DNA of 64,000 bases from Longimicrobiales bacterium (lineage in GTDB: Bacteria; Gemmatimonadota; Gemmatimonadetes; Longimicrobiales; Gaopeijiaceae). Under the pieces are notes generated by a model. It searched no databases. It saw only the letters and a list, made by a program, of their open reading frames with translations, and was not told where the DNA came from. Position 1 is the stretch's first letter, and every line of letters begins with the position of its first letter. Where the stretch lies: positions 3,918,501 through 3,982,500 of the forward strand of contig OX638356.1 of NCBI GenBank assembly GCA_951813395.1, read 5' to 3'. The position numbers and the translations under genes are program-made. Shown piece after piece: positions 39,187-47,946 of the stretch.

Positions 39187-42114
39187 TCAGAAGTTCACGG
39201 AGAAGTTCAGGATGAGGATCCTCGGTGGCGCCATGTTGTAGTACTCGTTCGGAGTGGAGTCCCCGAACCCGTTGTCGTTCGCCTCGGGGTCCAGACCGCG
39301 GTAGTTGGTCCAGGTCATCAGGTTCTTGCCGGCAATCCCGACCTGGGCGCTCCGCGCACCCGGCACCAATCCGTCGGGCAGGCGGTACGTGACCGAAGCC
39401 GAGCGGATCTTGAAAAAGTCCGCCAGATCGGTCCACATGCCCTGGTCGGAGTACGGGCCGATGCACCGGGCGATGTCGCGTGCCGGCAATCCCATCTGCG
39501 CGACCCGCGAGGAACCCGACCCACTGAGCGAATAGTACATGTCCTGAATGGCTGGACACCCGTCACCGGGCCACACGCGCCTGCGCACATTCTGATACGC
39601 GATTCCGATGGGCCGGACCATGCCGTACTGGCCCTCGCCAACCAGGTCGATCGTCAACGCACGCCAGAGGGTCAGCCGAGTGTTGAGACCTACCGTCTCG
39701 GTGGGAAACAGGTTGCCAATCATCCCCTTCTCGTAGTCGGGAAGCTCACCGATCGCATCGGCATTCGTGAGCGTATCGTCCCAGCGGATCCATAGCGGAT
39801 AGCCCAGCTGACGCGAGGTTCCCAGATCCTCCAGGGGACCGAGATCGGTGATTTCGCTGTCGTTCGTTGTGAAGTTGACACCGACGTCCCACTCGATGTT
39901 CTCGGTCCGGACGGGCACGAAGTTCACCATGGTCTCGGTGCCCCAGTTCTTGACCTCGCCGAGGTTGCGCCAGGTGCATTCCTCCGTCCCGCCGGACGGT
40001 GCCTCCTGCACGCAGATCAGCGCGTCCCGCGTTGTCTGGTCGAACGCCGTGAAATCGACGATCAGACGTCCGCCCAGGAACGACGCGTCCGCTCCGAACT
40101 CCAGCTCCGTAGACACTTCGGGCCCCAGATCCGCGTTGCCGAGATTGGCGATAATGACGGCGGGCACCTGCTCGTCGGCGGATGTCGCCTCGTAGGTGCG
40201 CTTGGCGTCGAATGCACCGGGCGCCTTGCCGGACTGGCCCCATGCGGCCCGCAACTTGAAGGTTTCGGTCCAGTCGAAGGGGAAGAAGTCCTCGTCAGAG
40301 ATGGTGTAGGCAGTTTGTAGCTTGGGATAGGCGGCGAGACCGAAGCCCTCGCCGAACGTGCTGAAGCCGTCCCACCGGATCCCGCCGGTCACGAAGAGCT
40401 TGTCGTTGAGCCCCAGGACTTCCTGCACGAAGAAACCGCCGCTTCTCTCAATGATTCGGTTCTCGAAAACCCGCGGGTTGTTGCCATCGCCCAGAACCTG
40501 CTCACCGGGTCCGGCGAACAGTTCGTCGAAGCCGTTGAGCGTGTAGTTGAACTCCTCGTATACCTGGCCTCCCCACGAGAAGTCCGAACTGACGTTGTTC
40601 AGCGGACTGTACGAGAAGGTGCCGCTGTAGTCGAAGGTCAGATTGCGGTCGAATTGCTGATCGATCTCGCGGTCCCCGGTCGCTTCCTCATAGAAGCCCC
40701 AGCCCTTGAAGTCCACGAAGTCCGACGAAGTGTAGTCGATTCCCACGTTCATCCGGTGGGAGAACAGACTGTTCGGCGACCATCCAACCGAGAGGCTGGT
40801 CACATACTGATCGAGATACGTGAAGATCTGGTTTTCCAGGACCAGGGAGTCGTCGTTGCCCGGGGTGTAGCCCCGGTCCCCGCGCAGCACGTTCAGGTAC
40901 AGACCCGACGCGTTGTTCCCGTTGGGAATCCAGGTGATGTTCCGGCGCGCATAGCTGCTGTTCAACTGCAGGTTGAGCCCCTCGGCCGGCTGGAATGTGA
41001 TGTTGGCGCGGACGTTGTAGTTGTCCGCCCCCTGCGGCTCGACCACGCCTTGCCGGTCGCCGTACTGCCCCGACACGAAATAGGTCGCGTTCTGTCCGCC
41101 GCCCCGCACGCTCAGGTTGTACACCTGGTGGTGGGCGTTTCGGAACCAGCTTCCGCTTTCCGGACAGCCCGGTTCATCAACACCGATCTCACCGGTCTGG
41201 TGGTTGAGGATGCCGGGATCACGGCAGGTGTTGAGGAACAGCCCCGAGGGATTCACGTCGGCGGCGGGCCCCTGATGCGGCATCATGCTGATACCCTGCT
41301 CGAGGGTGGCGGACCATGCCGGAGCCCCCGCGACGCCGCGCTTGGTGAAGATCTGGATCACGCCACTCGAGGCCTCGGTGCCGTACAGCGTCGTGGCGGC
41401 GGGCCCCTTGATCACCTCCATGCGCTCGATATCCGCCGGGTTGATCATGTCGAAGGCAGAAGGAGTCTGAGCGCCTTCGTCGTCCGCGCCGATCGGGTTG
41501 TTCTCGAGACGGATCCCATCGACGTAGATGAGCGGGTTGTTGCCCTGCTGCAGGGAGTTGTTGCCGCGCAGCCGGATCTGGCTGGCCGCGCCGACCTGCC
41601 CGCTGTGGTCGTTCACCTGGATCCCGGTGGTGCGTCCCTGCAACACGTCGCCGAAGTCGGTCACAGCCGTGTACTGAATGTCTTCGGCGACGATCGAGCT
41701 GATGCTGTTGCCGACCTCGCGCCTGCGCGCCTGCCCCGCCGTGCCGGTCACGACAACGCCCTCGAGAGCGATCGCGTCCTGGCGGATGTTGAAATCCGCC
41801 GTCGCTGCCCCTCCGGAGGGAACCGTCACCGTAAGTTCCGTGCTGCCGTAACCGATGAGATCGACTCGCACGGTCTGCTCGCCGGCAGGGACGTTCACGA
41901 GCAGGTAGCGACCCACGTTGTTGGTCAGCATCCCCAGCGTCGTCCCGGCGATGGAGATCTGGGCGCCAGCCAGCGGCGCCTGGCTGACCGCGTCTCTGAC
42001 GCTCCCCGTCACCGTTCCGATCTGCGCGGCCAATTGGGCGCTGCCGACGGTGAGGAGGAACGCGGCCCCGAGCGCCGCCATGCGCACGGTGCCTTTCGGT
42101 GGAAGAAGCCGCAT
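39187..42114 (-). CDS. SusC/RagA-like TonB-dependent receptor, locus A
   Basis: 975 residues: signal peptide, a carboxypeptidase-regulatory-like beta sandwich (about 33-115, GTVTGSVRDAVSQAPLAGAQ), a plug domain (about 120-245, with REVGNSISSIVAEDIQ, NPLIYVDGIRLENNP and TLYGTEASSGVIQIF), and a beta barrel ending in Phe (LNFSVNF). It imports large ligands through the outer membrane with energy from TonB. ATG 42114 follows AAGGAGGG at good spacing. It lies 197 nt downstream of a hypothetical gene and 14 nt upstream of SusD. No anti-sigma or ECF sigma gene is beside it. Confidence 0.93.
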   Translation of the reverse strand: MRLLPPKGTVRMAALGAAFLLTVGSAQLAAQIGTVTGSVRDAVSQAPLAGAQISIAGTTLGMLTNNVGRYLLVNVPAGEQTVRVDLIGYGSTELTVTVPSGGAATADFNIRQDAIALEGVVVTGTAGQARRREVGNSISSIVAEDIQYTAVTDFGDVLQGRTTGIQVNDHSGQVGAASQIRLRGNNSLQQGNNPLIYVDGIRLENNPIGADDEGAQTPSAFDMINPADIERMEVIKGPAATTLYGTEASSGVIQIFTKRGVAGAPAWSATLEQGISMMPHQGPAADVNPSGLFLNTCRDPGILNHQTGEIGVDEPGCPESGSWFRNAHHQVYNLSVRGGGQNATYFVSGQYGDRQGVVEPQGADNYNVRANITFQPAEGLNLQLNSSYARRNITWIPNGNNASGLYLNVLRGDRGYTPGNDDSLVLENQIFTYLDQYVTSLSVGWSPNSLFSHRMNVGIDYTSSDFVDFKGWGFYEEATGDREIDQQFDRNLTFDYSGTFSYSPLNNVSSDFSWGGQVYEEFNYTLNGFDELFAGPGEQVLGDGNNPRVFENRIIERSGGFFVQEVLGLNDKLFVTGGIRWDGFSTFGEGFGLAAYPKLQTAYTISDEDFFPFDWTETFKLRAAWGQSGKAPGAFDAKRTYEATSADEQVPAVIIANLGNADLGPEVSTELEFGADASFLGGRLIVDFTAFDQTTRDALICVQEAPSGGTEECTWRNLGEVKNWGTETMVNFVPVRTENIEWDVGVNFTTNDSEITDLGPLEDLGTSRQLGYPLWIRWDDTLTNADAIGELPDYEKGMIGNLFPTETVGLNTRLTLWRALTIDLVGEGQYGMVRPIGIAYQNVRRRVWPGDGCPAIQDMYYSLSGSGSSRVAQMGLPARDIARCIGPYSDQGMWTDLADFFKIRSASVTYRLPDGLVPGARSAQVGIAGKNLMTWTNYRGLDPEANDNGFGDSTPNEYYNMAPPRILILNFSVNF

Positions 42115-42311
42115 GGGCCCTCCTTTTCGCTTGCGGGGAAACGTCGAATCGGACGCCTCCCCTGGAATTCCTCAACTGCCATCATGGGGCGCGTCTTCGC
42201 CTGCCGCAAGCAGAAACTGCCCTGTTCCGGCCCGTTTCCGCGGGTTTCCAGCGCCATCCGATCGGGGCTTCCTCATCGGCGAGCACCCCCGGCGAACTGG
42301 CCCGACAACTC

Positions 42312-43028
42312 TCAGCGGGCAGACCGAGGCGCCACCGAGCAGTCGGTAAGCGTGCGGCACGTCACCCTCAGGCGCGCCCTGTCCGCCTCGGGCACCGCCA
42401 GTATCGAGACCGCAGCGACGGCCTCCCGCACATCGACCTCCAGCGGCGGACGGAAGGTGATGTGCACACGCCATCCTCGTCTGCCGGCCGCCTCGTAGCC
42501 CTCCAGCTCGGCATCGCCGATCCACGGCACGGCGAGCAGTTCGCGGCGCAGTAGCGAGGCATCGGCCTGGGTGCGCGGCCCGGTCCCGAGCCCGAGGGTC
42601 AGCGTCTCGTTCGAGAAGGGGTAGTTGTCCCGCCAGTGGTTCATGGCTTCGTTCACTTCGCGCCATCCCGCCCCCGATTCAAGCAGGTGCTGCGCGTAGT
42701 CGTGCAGCAGGAACTCGTTGTGCTTGACGTCGGCCCGCAGCGCGTCCTCGAAGTGCGTCACGAAGCCCGGCTGGTCCCCCTGCATGATCGACTGCACGCC
42801 CTTGAGGAAATCCGTGTCCGGGTCCTCCGGATTGACCTCGGAGAGGACTTCGGTCATATCGGCCCACTCCTCGCTGTCCCAGTCGACGGGTTCGCCGGAG
42901 CGGGCCAGGTGGAGCTCCCGCAGCCCCGCGGCAGCCCCCACGCCGTAGAGGACGAAGAGGATCCGGTAGCGCTGGAAGACGGCAAGAGCGCGCCGACCTG
43001 CCGACCTGGCGGGCTTCCTCCGGGCCAT
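42312..43028 (-). CDS. Membrane-anchored hypothetical protein, helical (TPR-like)
   Basis: 238 residues: a basic N-terminus, one membrane segment at about residues 18-36 (YRILFVLYGVGAAAGL), then a mostly helical region (ADMTEVLSEVNPEDPDTDF, HFEDALRADVKHNEFLLHD) with tetratricopeptide-like spacing. The last ~60 residues are strand-rich and contain RVHITFRPPLEVD. The ATG lies 3 nt after the stop of the histidine-rich membrane protein, so these two form one unit. I recognise no family for the C-terminal part. A role linked to the SusC/SusD locus downstream is only suggested by position. Confidence 0.5.
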   Translation of the reverse strand: MARRKPARSAGRRALAVFQRYRILFVLYGVGAAAGLRELHLARSGEPVDWDSEEWADMTEVLSEVNPEDPDTDFLKGVQSIMQGDQPGFVTHFEDALRADVKHNEFLLHDYAQHLLESGAGWREVNEAMNHWRDNYPFSNETLTLGLGTGPRTQADASLLRRELLAVPWIGDAELEGYEAAGRRGWRVHITFRPPLEVDVREAVAAVSILAVPEADRARLRVTCRTLTDCSVAPRSAR

Positions 43029-43031
43029 TCG

Positions 43032-44114
43032 CTACAACCCCCCCTGCACCTGCTTGTCGCGCACCTTCCAGATGAAGGAATCGACATAGTAGTGCAGGAG
43101 CGCGTAGGCGTACAGCATCATCTGCGACCACAGCTCGTAGCCTCCGGCGTAGTCGAGCGCCGGGATGTTGAACTGGGGAATCGCGGGGTACGGAGCGAAG
43201 TTGACGACCCCGAACCCGAATTCGTCCAGGGGACGGTTGATAAGCAGCTGGAAGACGACCGCGTAGGCGCCGCCCAGGATCAGGAACCAGCGCAGGCGTC
43301 CCGTACCGACCAGGCGGCTCCAGAATCCGGGCCGCGAAGTGCCGGTGGCCTGGGACCGCTGCATGAAGGCGTATACCATCACGATGTACTGCACCCCGTG
43401 CATGACCCTGTGGGCCACCGCGTACAGCAGGATCGAATTGGTGTGCCACGCGACGAAGTACCAGAGGAAATAGCTCGACGCGATGAACCCGTACTTGACG
43501 GGGTTGATGGGCTGTCCGGCCGCGACGGTCCTGCGCAGGTGCAGGAGGTAGAGGACCACGTACCCGAACGTGACGATCCAGCTGAGCGTCAGGAGCGTCT
43601 CCACGAACCCCACGGAAAGGGGGATTTGCATGCGGTGGAGTTCACGGATCCACAGGCCCCGGAACATGGGCGCCTGCAGGAACATGTTCCCGTACAGGAT
43701 CCAGTGGAGAGCGAGGTCGTACTTGCGGGTGCTCTCCAGTCCGGTCCGCGCCTTGAAGTCGTAGACGCGGCTGAATCCGTGCTGCTGCATGATGCTGTGC
43801 TGGTGGTCCCACGCCGACACCAGGAGCAGCAGCGTGATGGGCGCCCAGATCAGGCCCGCTGCAGTGAGGGAGAAGATGGCGATCGGGCCCACGATCAGCC
43901 GTGCCTTGAAGCGCTGCCACACCTCGGGCATGCCGTAGCTGCGTACCCAGGTGGCGTAGTGGTGGGGCGTCGTTACCCACAGGTTGATCGAGGCGACCGC
44001 CACGTACGGAAGCCACGCCTGGAAGCCGAGCGCGAGCGCGACCGCTGCGAACGGCAGTCCCAGGAACCAGACCGCGTCGGCGCGGGGACTCAGGATATAG
44101 CCCGTCCTGAACAT
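43032..44114 (-). CDS. Polytopic membrane protein with conserved histidine motifs
   Basis: 360 residues with about nine membrane segments. Clustered histidines look like metal ligands: VTTPHHYATW, AWDHQHSIMQQHGF, YAVAHRVMHGVQY and LLHYYVDSFIWKVRD near the C-terminus. This pattern recalls di-iron membrane oxygenases such as the Brp/Blh carotenoid-cleaving group, but the match is by motif style only and I do not claim that activity. It is first in a unit with the 238-residue anchored protein and lies upstream of SusC/SusD locus A. Confidence 0.55.
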   Translation of the reverse strand: MFRTGYILSPRADAVWFLGLPFAAVALALGFQAWLPYVAVASINLWVTTPHHYATWVRSYGMPEVWQRFKARLIVGPIAIFSLTAAGLIWAPITLLLLVSAWDHQHSIMQQHGFSRVYDFKARTGLESTRKYDLALHWILYGNMFLQAPMFRGLWIRELHRMQIPLSVGFVETLLTLSWIVTFGYVVLYLLHLRRTVAAGQPINPVKYGFIASSYFLWYFVAWHTNSILLYAVAHRVMHGVQYIVMVYAFMQRSQATGTSRPGFWSRLVGTGRLRWFLILGGAYAVVFQLLINRPLDEFGFGVVNFAPYPAIPQFNIPALDYAGGYELWSQMMLYAYALLHYYVDSFIWKVRDKQVQGGL

Positions 44115-44195
44115 GCGTTGACGGTATGCGCGGACCGGGCACGTAGCAATGAGCCCTGTGGTACCTGTGCCCTGCGGACATATGCCCGCGTGAGC

Positions 44196-45353
44196 TCAGA
44201 GGGGTTTGATCTCGGTCAGGATGTGCCGGCCCGCCACCGCACGAATTCCTTCTGCCATCGGGTAGGTGTCGCGTCCGACATGAACGATGTCGAGGCTGGT
44301 CAGGCCGAGCAGTTCCATGGCCGACCGCATCGACCGGGTGACTCCGGGAGTGTCCGTGCGCTTGAACTCGTAGCCGCGTCTCTCCCGTCCCCTGACAACG
44401 AGAAGGTCCAGCTCGGGGCCGCCGTGCACAGACCAGAAATGGCACTCTTCGGGACGAGCCTTCACCTGCCGTACGATCTGCTCGAGAGCGAAGCCCTCCC
44501 AACTCGCTCCGACTTTTGGATGTCCCCGGAGGTCCTGCAGGGTCTCGATCCCCAGGAGCGCATGTAGCAGACCGGTGTCCGCGATGTAGATCTTGCTGGC
44601 CTTGACGATGCGCTTCCCGAGATTCTCCCGCCACGGGCGCAGTTGGCGTACGACATATGCCCCCGTCATGATGTCCAGGTATCGGCGCACCGTGGTGTGG
44701 GCAAGCCCGAAGGCGCGCGCCAACTCGGATCCGTTCCAGGTCTGGCCGTGGTAGTGGGCCAGCATCGTCCAGAAGTCATGCAGGAGCCTGGAGGGCAGCG
44801 TAATCCCGAAGCCGGGCAGATCGCGTTCGACGAACGAGCGAATGAAGTCGCGCCGCCACTCCTGGCTTGCGGCTTCGTCCGGAGCGAGCCAGGAGCGGGG
44901 GAAACCCCCGCGAAGCCATAGCTTGTCCCACTTGTCCGTCCCGACTTCGGCCAGGTCGAAGCCCCCCAGCTCGTGATACCCCAGGCGCCCGGCCAGAGAC
45001 TCCGATCCCTGCCGCAACAACGCCGGCGACGCACTGCCGAGGACCAGGAACCGAGCCGGCGCCGGTGTGCGGTCGGCAAGCACCCGCAGCACCGGAAAGA
45101 GGTCGGGCCGACGTTGCACCTCGTCGATAACCACAAGACCCCGGAGTGGCTCAAGGGTGAGTGTCGGCTCGTCGAGGCGCACAAGATCCCGCGGATCCTC
45201 CAGGTCGAAGTGAGTTGCGGCACCCAGTCCGGTGGCCAGGGCCTTGGCCAAGGTGGTTTTCCCCACTTGTCGAGCCCCGAGGAGTGCGACGACGGGATTG
45301 TTGTCCAGCTTGCGGCCGATTTCGGCCAAGTGGGAGGGGCGGAGTATCATCAT
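44196..45353 (-). CDS. AAA ATPase with DUF4143 C-terminal domain
   Basis: 385 residues. Walker A is GARQVGKTT, Walker B is GLVVIDEVQRRPD, and the LVLGSASPALLRQGSESLAGR sensor region follows. The C-terminal half holds a winged-helix segment (LARAFGLAHTTVRRYLDIM) and the DUF4143 nuclease-like part (GASWEGFALEQIVRQV, ELDLLVVRGRERRGYEFK) with the Asp/Glu-x-Lys pattern of restriction-fold domains. Such proteins occur singly and are widely scattered by transfer. ATG 45353 (MMILRP) is chosen from homology. It is divergent from a small membrane protein gene. Function is unproved; DNA-related or toxin-related roles are suggested for relatives. Confidence 0.82.
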   Translation of the reverse strand: MMILRPSHLAEIGRKLDNNPVVALLGARQVGKTTLAKALATGLGAATHFDLEDPRDLVRLDEPTLTLEPLRGLVVIDEVQRRPDLFPVLRVLADRTPAPARFLVLGSASPALLRQGSESLAGRLGYHELGGFDLAEVGTDKWDKLWLRGGFPRSWLAPDEAASQEWRRDFIRSFVERDLPGFGITLPSRLLHDFWTMLAHYHGQTWNGSELARAFGLAHTTVRRYLDIMTGAYVVRQLRPWRENLGKRIVKASKIYIADTGLLHALLGIETLQDLRGHPKVGASWEGFALEQIVRQVKARPEECHFWSVHGGPELDLLVVRGRERRGYEFKRTDTPGVTRSMRSAMELLGLTSLDIVHVGRDTYPMAEGIRAVAGRHILTEIKPL

Positions 45354-45550
45354 TTGTGAAAAATGAGTACTGGATACACATATTTCAAGATCTCCAGCCA
45401 ATCCGAGAGCGGCCAGCCCAATCCGCCGACCTGCCGCACATTGCCTGCCGAACACGGAAGCGACAGACTCCTGAAAGCCGAAAGCCGGACGCACACCGAA
45501 TGCGACGGACCGGCCGGTACCCGCTACTCGGACCCCCGGAGTCACAATCC

Positions 45551-45943
45551 ATGCTCTTCGCAGCTCACTCGGGCCTGCGCTACCTGGTTCTGGTGGCCGG
45601 CCTCTTTGTCGTCCTGTACGCGCTCGTTGGCTACTTCGGCAAGCGCGAATACTCCACGGCGATGGCCCGGCTGGCCACGGTCTTCACCGGACTGCTCCAC
45701 CTGCAGGTGCTGACGGGCGTGGCCACGCTCTTTTCGCGGCCGTTCTACACGCAGCTGATCGGCCACTTCTTCCTGATGCTCCTGGCGGCGGGCGTGGCAC
45801 AGCTCACCACCAGCGTGACCAGGCGCCGCCCACCCGAGCAGAGAAGCTACGGGCCCCACCTGGTCGGCGGGCTGGCGGCGCTCGCGCTCGTTGCCGCGGG
45901 GGTCATGGCGATCGGGCGCGGCGTGCTGCAGAGCACGATGTAG
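45551..45943 (+). CDS. Small four-TM membrane protein
   Basis: 130 residues with four hydrophobic segments (LVLVAGLFVVLYALVGYF, LATVFTGLLHLQVLTGV, FFLMLLAAGVAQL and LVGGLAALALVAAGVMAIG). The N-terminal AAHSGLRY and histidines at LLHLQ and IGHFF are reminiscent of small heme- or cytochrome b-associated membrane proteins, but no clear family is recognised. It stands alone and converges on the plug-like lipoprotein gene across a palindromic hairpin. The ATG at 45551 is chosen because upstream sequence in this frame is not hydrophobic or conserved. Confidence 0.55.
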   Translation: MLFAAHSGLRYLVLVAGLFVVLYALVGYFGKREYSTAMARLATVFTGLLHLQVLTGVATLFSRPFYTQLIGHFFLMLLAAGVAQLTTSVTRRRPPEQRSYGPHLVGGLAALALVAAGVMAIGRGVLQSTM

Positions 45944-45945
45944 AA

Positions 45946-45973
45946 GAGGGCCCCCCGCGAAGGAGGGGCCCTC
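45946..45973. terminator. Palindromic hairpin between convergent genes
   Basis: A 9-bp perfect stem GAGGGCCCC/GGGGCCCTC (45946-45954 and 45965-45973) lies 3 nt after the stop of the small membrane protein and about 35 nt before the lipoprotein stop. It can work on both strands. No T-run follows. Confidence 0.5.
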
Positions 45974-46007
45974 CCGGCCTGGCTGCTGTACAGGACCCCT
46001 CGAACGC

Positions 46008-46391
46008 TTAGCGAAGAGTAACGACAATGGCCCCGTTGAAGAATCCGGTTCCGAAGCGGGTGGTGGCGTCCGACGGGCTCAAGAAGGTGACCCGTGCGAC
46101 CGATCCAATCGGGACCTGAGCAAGTCGATCCCGGTCGCTGCGCTGACCGTTGATGACCACTGTGGCGGATCCGTTGCGCGCCCGGAGCCATTGCGGCCGT
46201 AGGAGCATGAGGGCATCCATCGTGTGAGTAGCCGGAATCCCCTCTAACTGGACCGGGGTGATGTCACCCGTGCTTCTCGGAAGCGCCGTTCCCTCGCCCA
46301 ACGACGAGCAGGCGTGGGAAGTCACGGCGACTACTGCCACAAGCGCGAGGCTGGCGGCGTTCGCTCTTGTGGTTTTCCGTAGTCTCGTCAA
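46008..46391 (-). CDS. Plug-domain-like lipoprotein (orphan TonB plug C-half), copy B
   Basis: 127 residues. A TTG at 46391 follows AAGGAGAG and gives a basic N-terminus, hydrophobic core (ASLALVAVVAVTSHAC) and a lipobox-like cysteine. The mature protein has LRPQWLRARNGSATVVINGQ, then a helix-like spacer, VARVTFLSPSDATTRFGT and NGAIVVTLR, matching copy A and the second half of SusC plug domains. Copy A shares DATTRFGT exactly. It is downstream of SusC/SusD locus B, separated by a strong hairpin. No barrel is present. Confidence 0.68.
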   Translation of the reverse strand: MTRLRKTTRANAASLALVAVVAVTSHACSSLGEGTALPRSTGDITPVQLEGIPATHTMDALMLLRPQWLRARNGSATVVINGQRSDRDRLAQVPIGSVARVTFLSPSDATTRFGTGFFNGAIVVTLR

Positions 46392-46449
46392 CTCTCCTTC
46401 TCCCTTGGTGCAGCGGTTGAAGCGGCGATCGCGGCAACAATACGCTCGC

Positions 46450-46487
46450 GCGCGGTCGGAGGGGGATCCGTCCCCCTCCGACCGCGC
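46450..46487. terminator. Perfect 17-bp inverted repeat with tetraloop
   Basis: Arms 46450-46466 and 46471-46487 are perfectly complementary over 17 bp with a TCCG loop. It lies in the 241-nt gap between the SusD gene of locus B and the plug-like lipoprotein, both transcribed leftward. It could end the SusC/SusD transcript, act as an attenuator, or stabilise the upstream mRNA. There is no U-run on the minus strand, so simple termination is not certain. Confidence 0.7.
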
Positions 46488-46632
46488 CAGCATCGGCCGA
46501 GGCATTCAGCCTGATCCCGGCGGGCCCAAGTCGCCGAAACCCCCAACCGAAAACCGGCACCTCGGCACTACTCGTCACACCCCTTCTCGGGGCCGTCGTC
46601 GCCCTTGCACCCGTTAGACCCTTGCCGGGGCA

Positions 46633-47931
46633 TCAGCCCGTTGGCCCGTTGATATTCGGGTTCGTGTCTACCTCGCCGCGCGCGATCGGGAAGCACAGGT
46701 CCTGCTGGACGAGGTGCGAGCCCTCGTTCTGGCTCCCGGACGGCTGCTCGAGTGGATCAAGGGCGCCCGGCGTGTTGTCGCGGTTCCAGCGGAAGAAATC
46801 GCCGAGACGGCGTCCTTCCAGCCACAGCACCACGCCGCGCTCGAACTTGAGCGCCGTCCACGCCTCGGCCGTGTTCGTCGCCATCGCGGGCTCCACCCCT
46901 GCAGCCATGCGCAGGGCGTTGATCTTGCCCATGGCGCCCTGCCAGTCACCCGCCACCAGCATGGCCTCGGCCTCGATCAGCCGCATCTCCGTACCCTTGG
47001 AGAGCGGAATGTCAGAGCCCGGATCCGGGTACTTCTGCTGCGGCCACCACGGAACCTGGCCGCAGCACTGCACCGCGGCGTCGCCGGTCTCGTTTGTTAT
47101 CCGGAACGGGATCCGTGGGTCGCCGTCCGCGTTGTTGTCGCTCATACCGTAGTCCTCGTACTTCGTATACCTCTGGGTATGAGCCTTGTACGGCTCGGCC
47201 TGGCTCGCGAACTGGATCCGGTTGCGGGTCGGATCTCCGTAGCCTTCGTGATAGGGCATGTTGAAGACGAAGTCGTCCGGCACGCCGGCCGCGTCCGCCA
47301 TTGCACCGGACCAGTCGCCCATGAACGCCTTGACGGAAGCCCGCGCCGCAACCGCGGCCATCGCCACGTCCCCCGACCCAAGCGAGGACGCCTGGTCGAG
47401 CCGCGCGATTGCGCGGTCGTAGTAGACGCTGCGCGCACCGGCCCCCTCGCCGTCGATCACCGACACGCAGAAGTTCTCGCCAAGCAGGCGGTACGCGTAC
47501 CCGGTCCACAGGTACGCTTCGGCCAGGTCGGCCTGGCTCTCGGCCCCCGTCTCCATGATCTTGGCGACCCCGTCGTCGCCCCACCAGCGGGCGCGCTGGG
47601 AGAGGTTCCAGTGGGTGCCGATCGTCTCGTAGTCGAGTTCGCCGTTCTGCCACTCGACGGTAATCCCGAAGCTGCCCGTGGAACCGGACGGATGGACCTC
47701 GCGCGTGACCGCCGCTCCGGTGTATCCGACCCAGTTCTGGGCCTCCGCGGCTGCACGTCCGATTCCCTTGACGATCGCCCGCTGGGCCTCGGTCTCAAAC
47801 AGGAAGACCTCCTGAACGCGTCCCGGGTTGACGACCGTGGTATCACAGGCCGTCAGCAACCCGAGCAACGCGGCGGAGAGGAGGGCGCCCCGCCGCGTGA
47901 CGTACGATGTAATCATCGAAATGTTTTTCAT
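46633..47931 (-). CDS. SusD/RagB-like surface lipoprotein, locus B
   Basis: 432 residues with a lipobox (LLTAC) and SusD-like repeats. It has NPGRVQEVFLFE at the start, AYLWTGYAYRLLGENFCVSV, GTEMRLIEAEAMLVAGDW and LWLEGRRLGDFFRW. It is a diverged paralogue of the SusD gene in locus A. ATG 47931 follows a GGGGGGAAGAG stretch, 15 nt after the SusC stop, so the two are co-translated. It should bind ligand for the SusC channel; the ligand is unknown. A perfect hairpin lies downstream before the plug-like lipoprotein. Confidence 0.9.
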   Translation of the reverse strand: MKNISMITSYVTRRGALLSAALLGLLTACDTTVVNPGRVQEVFLFETEAQRAIVKGIGRAAAEAQNWVGYTGAAVTREVHPSGSTGSFGITVEWQNGELDYETIGTHWNLSQRARWWGDDGVAKIMETGAESQADLAEAYLWTGYAYRLLGENFCVSVIDGEGAGARSVYYDRAIARLDQASSLGSGDVAMAAVAARASVKAFMGDWSGAMADAAGVPDDFVFNMPYHEGYGDPTRNRIQFASQAEPYKAHTQRYTKYEDYGMSDNNADGDPRIPFRITNETGDAAVQCCGQVPWWPQQKYPDPGSDIPLSKGTEMRLIEAEAMLVAGDWQGAMGKINALRMAAGVEPAMATNTAEAWTALKFERGVVLWLEGRRLGDFFRWNRDNTPGALDPLEQPSGSQNEGSHLVQQDLCFPIARGEVDTNPNINGPTG

Positions 47932-47946
47932 TCGTCTCTTCCCCCC

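Noticed and set aside
44196-45353. DUF4143 ATPase considered as part of a defence island
   Set aside because: No nuclease, methylase, toxin or other defence gene flanks it.
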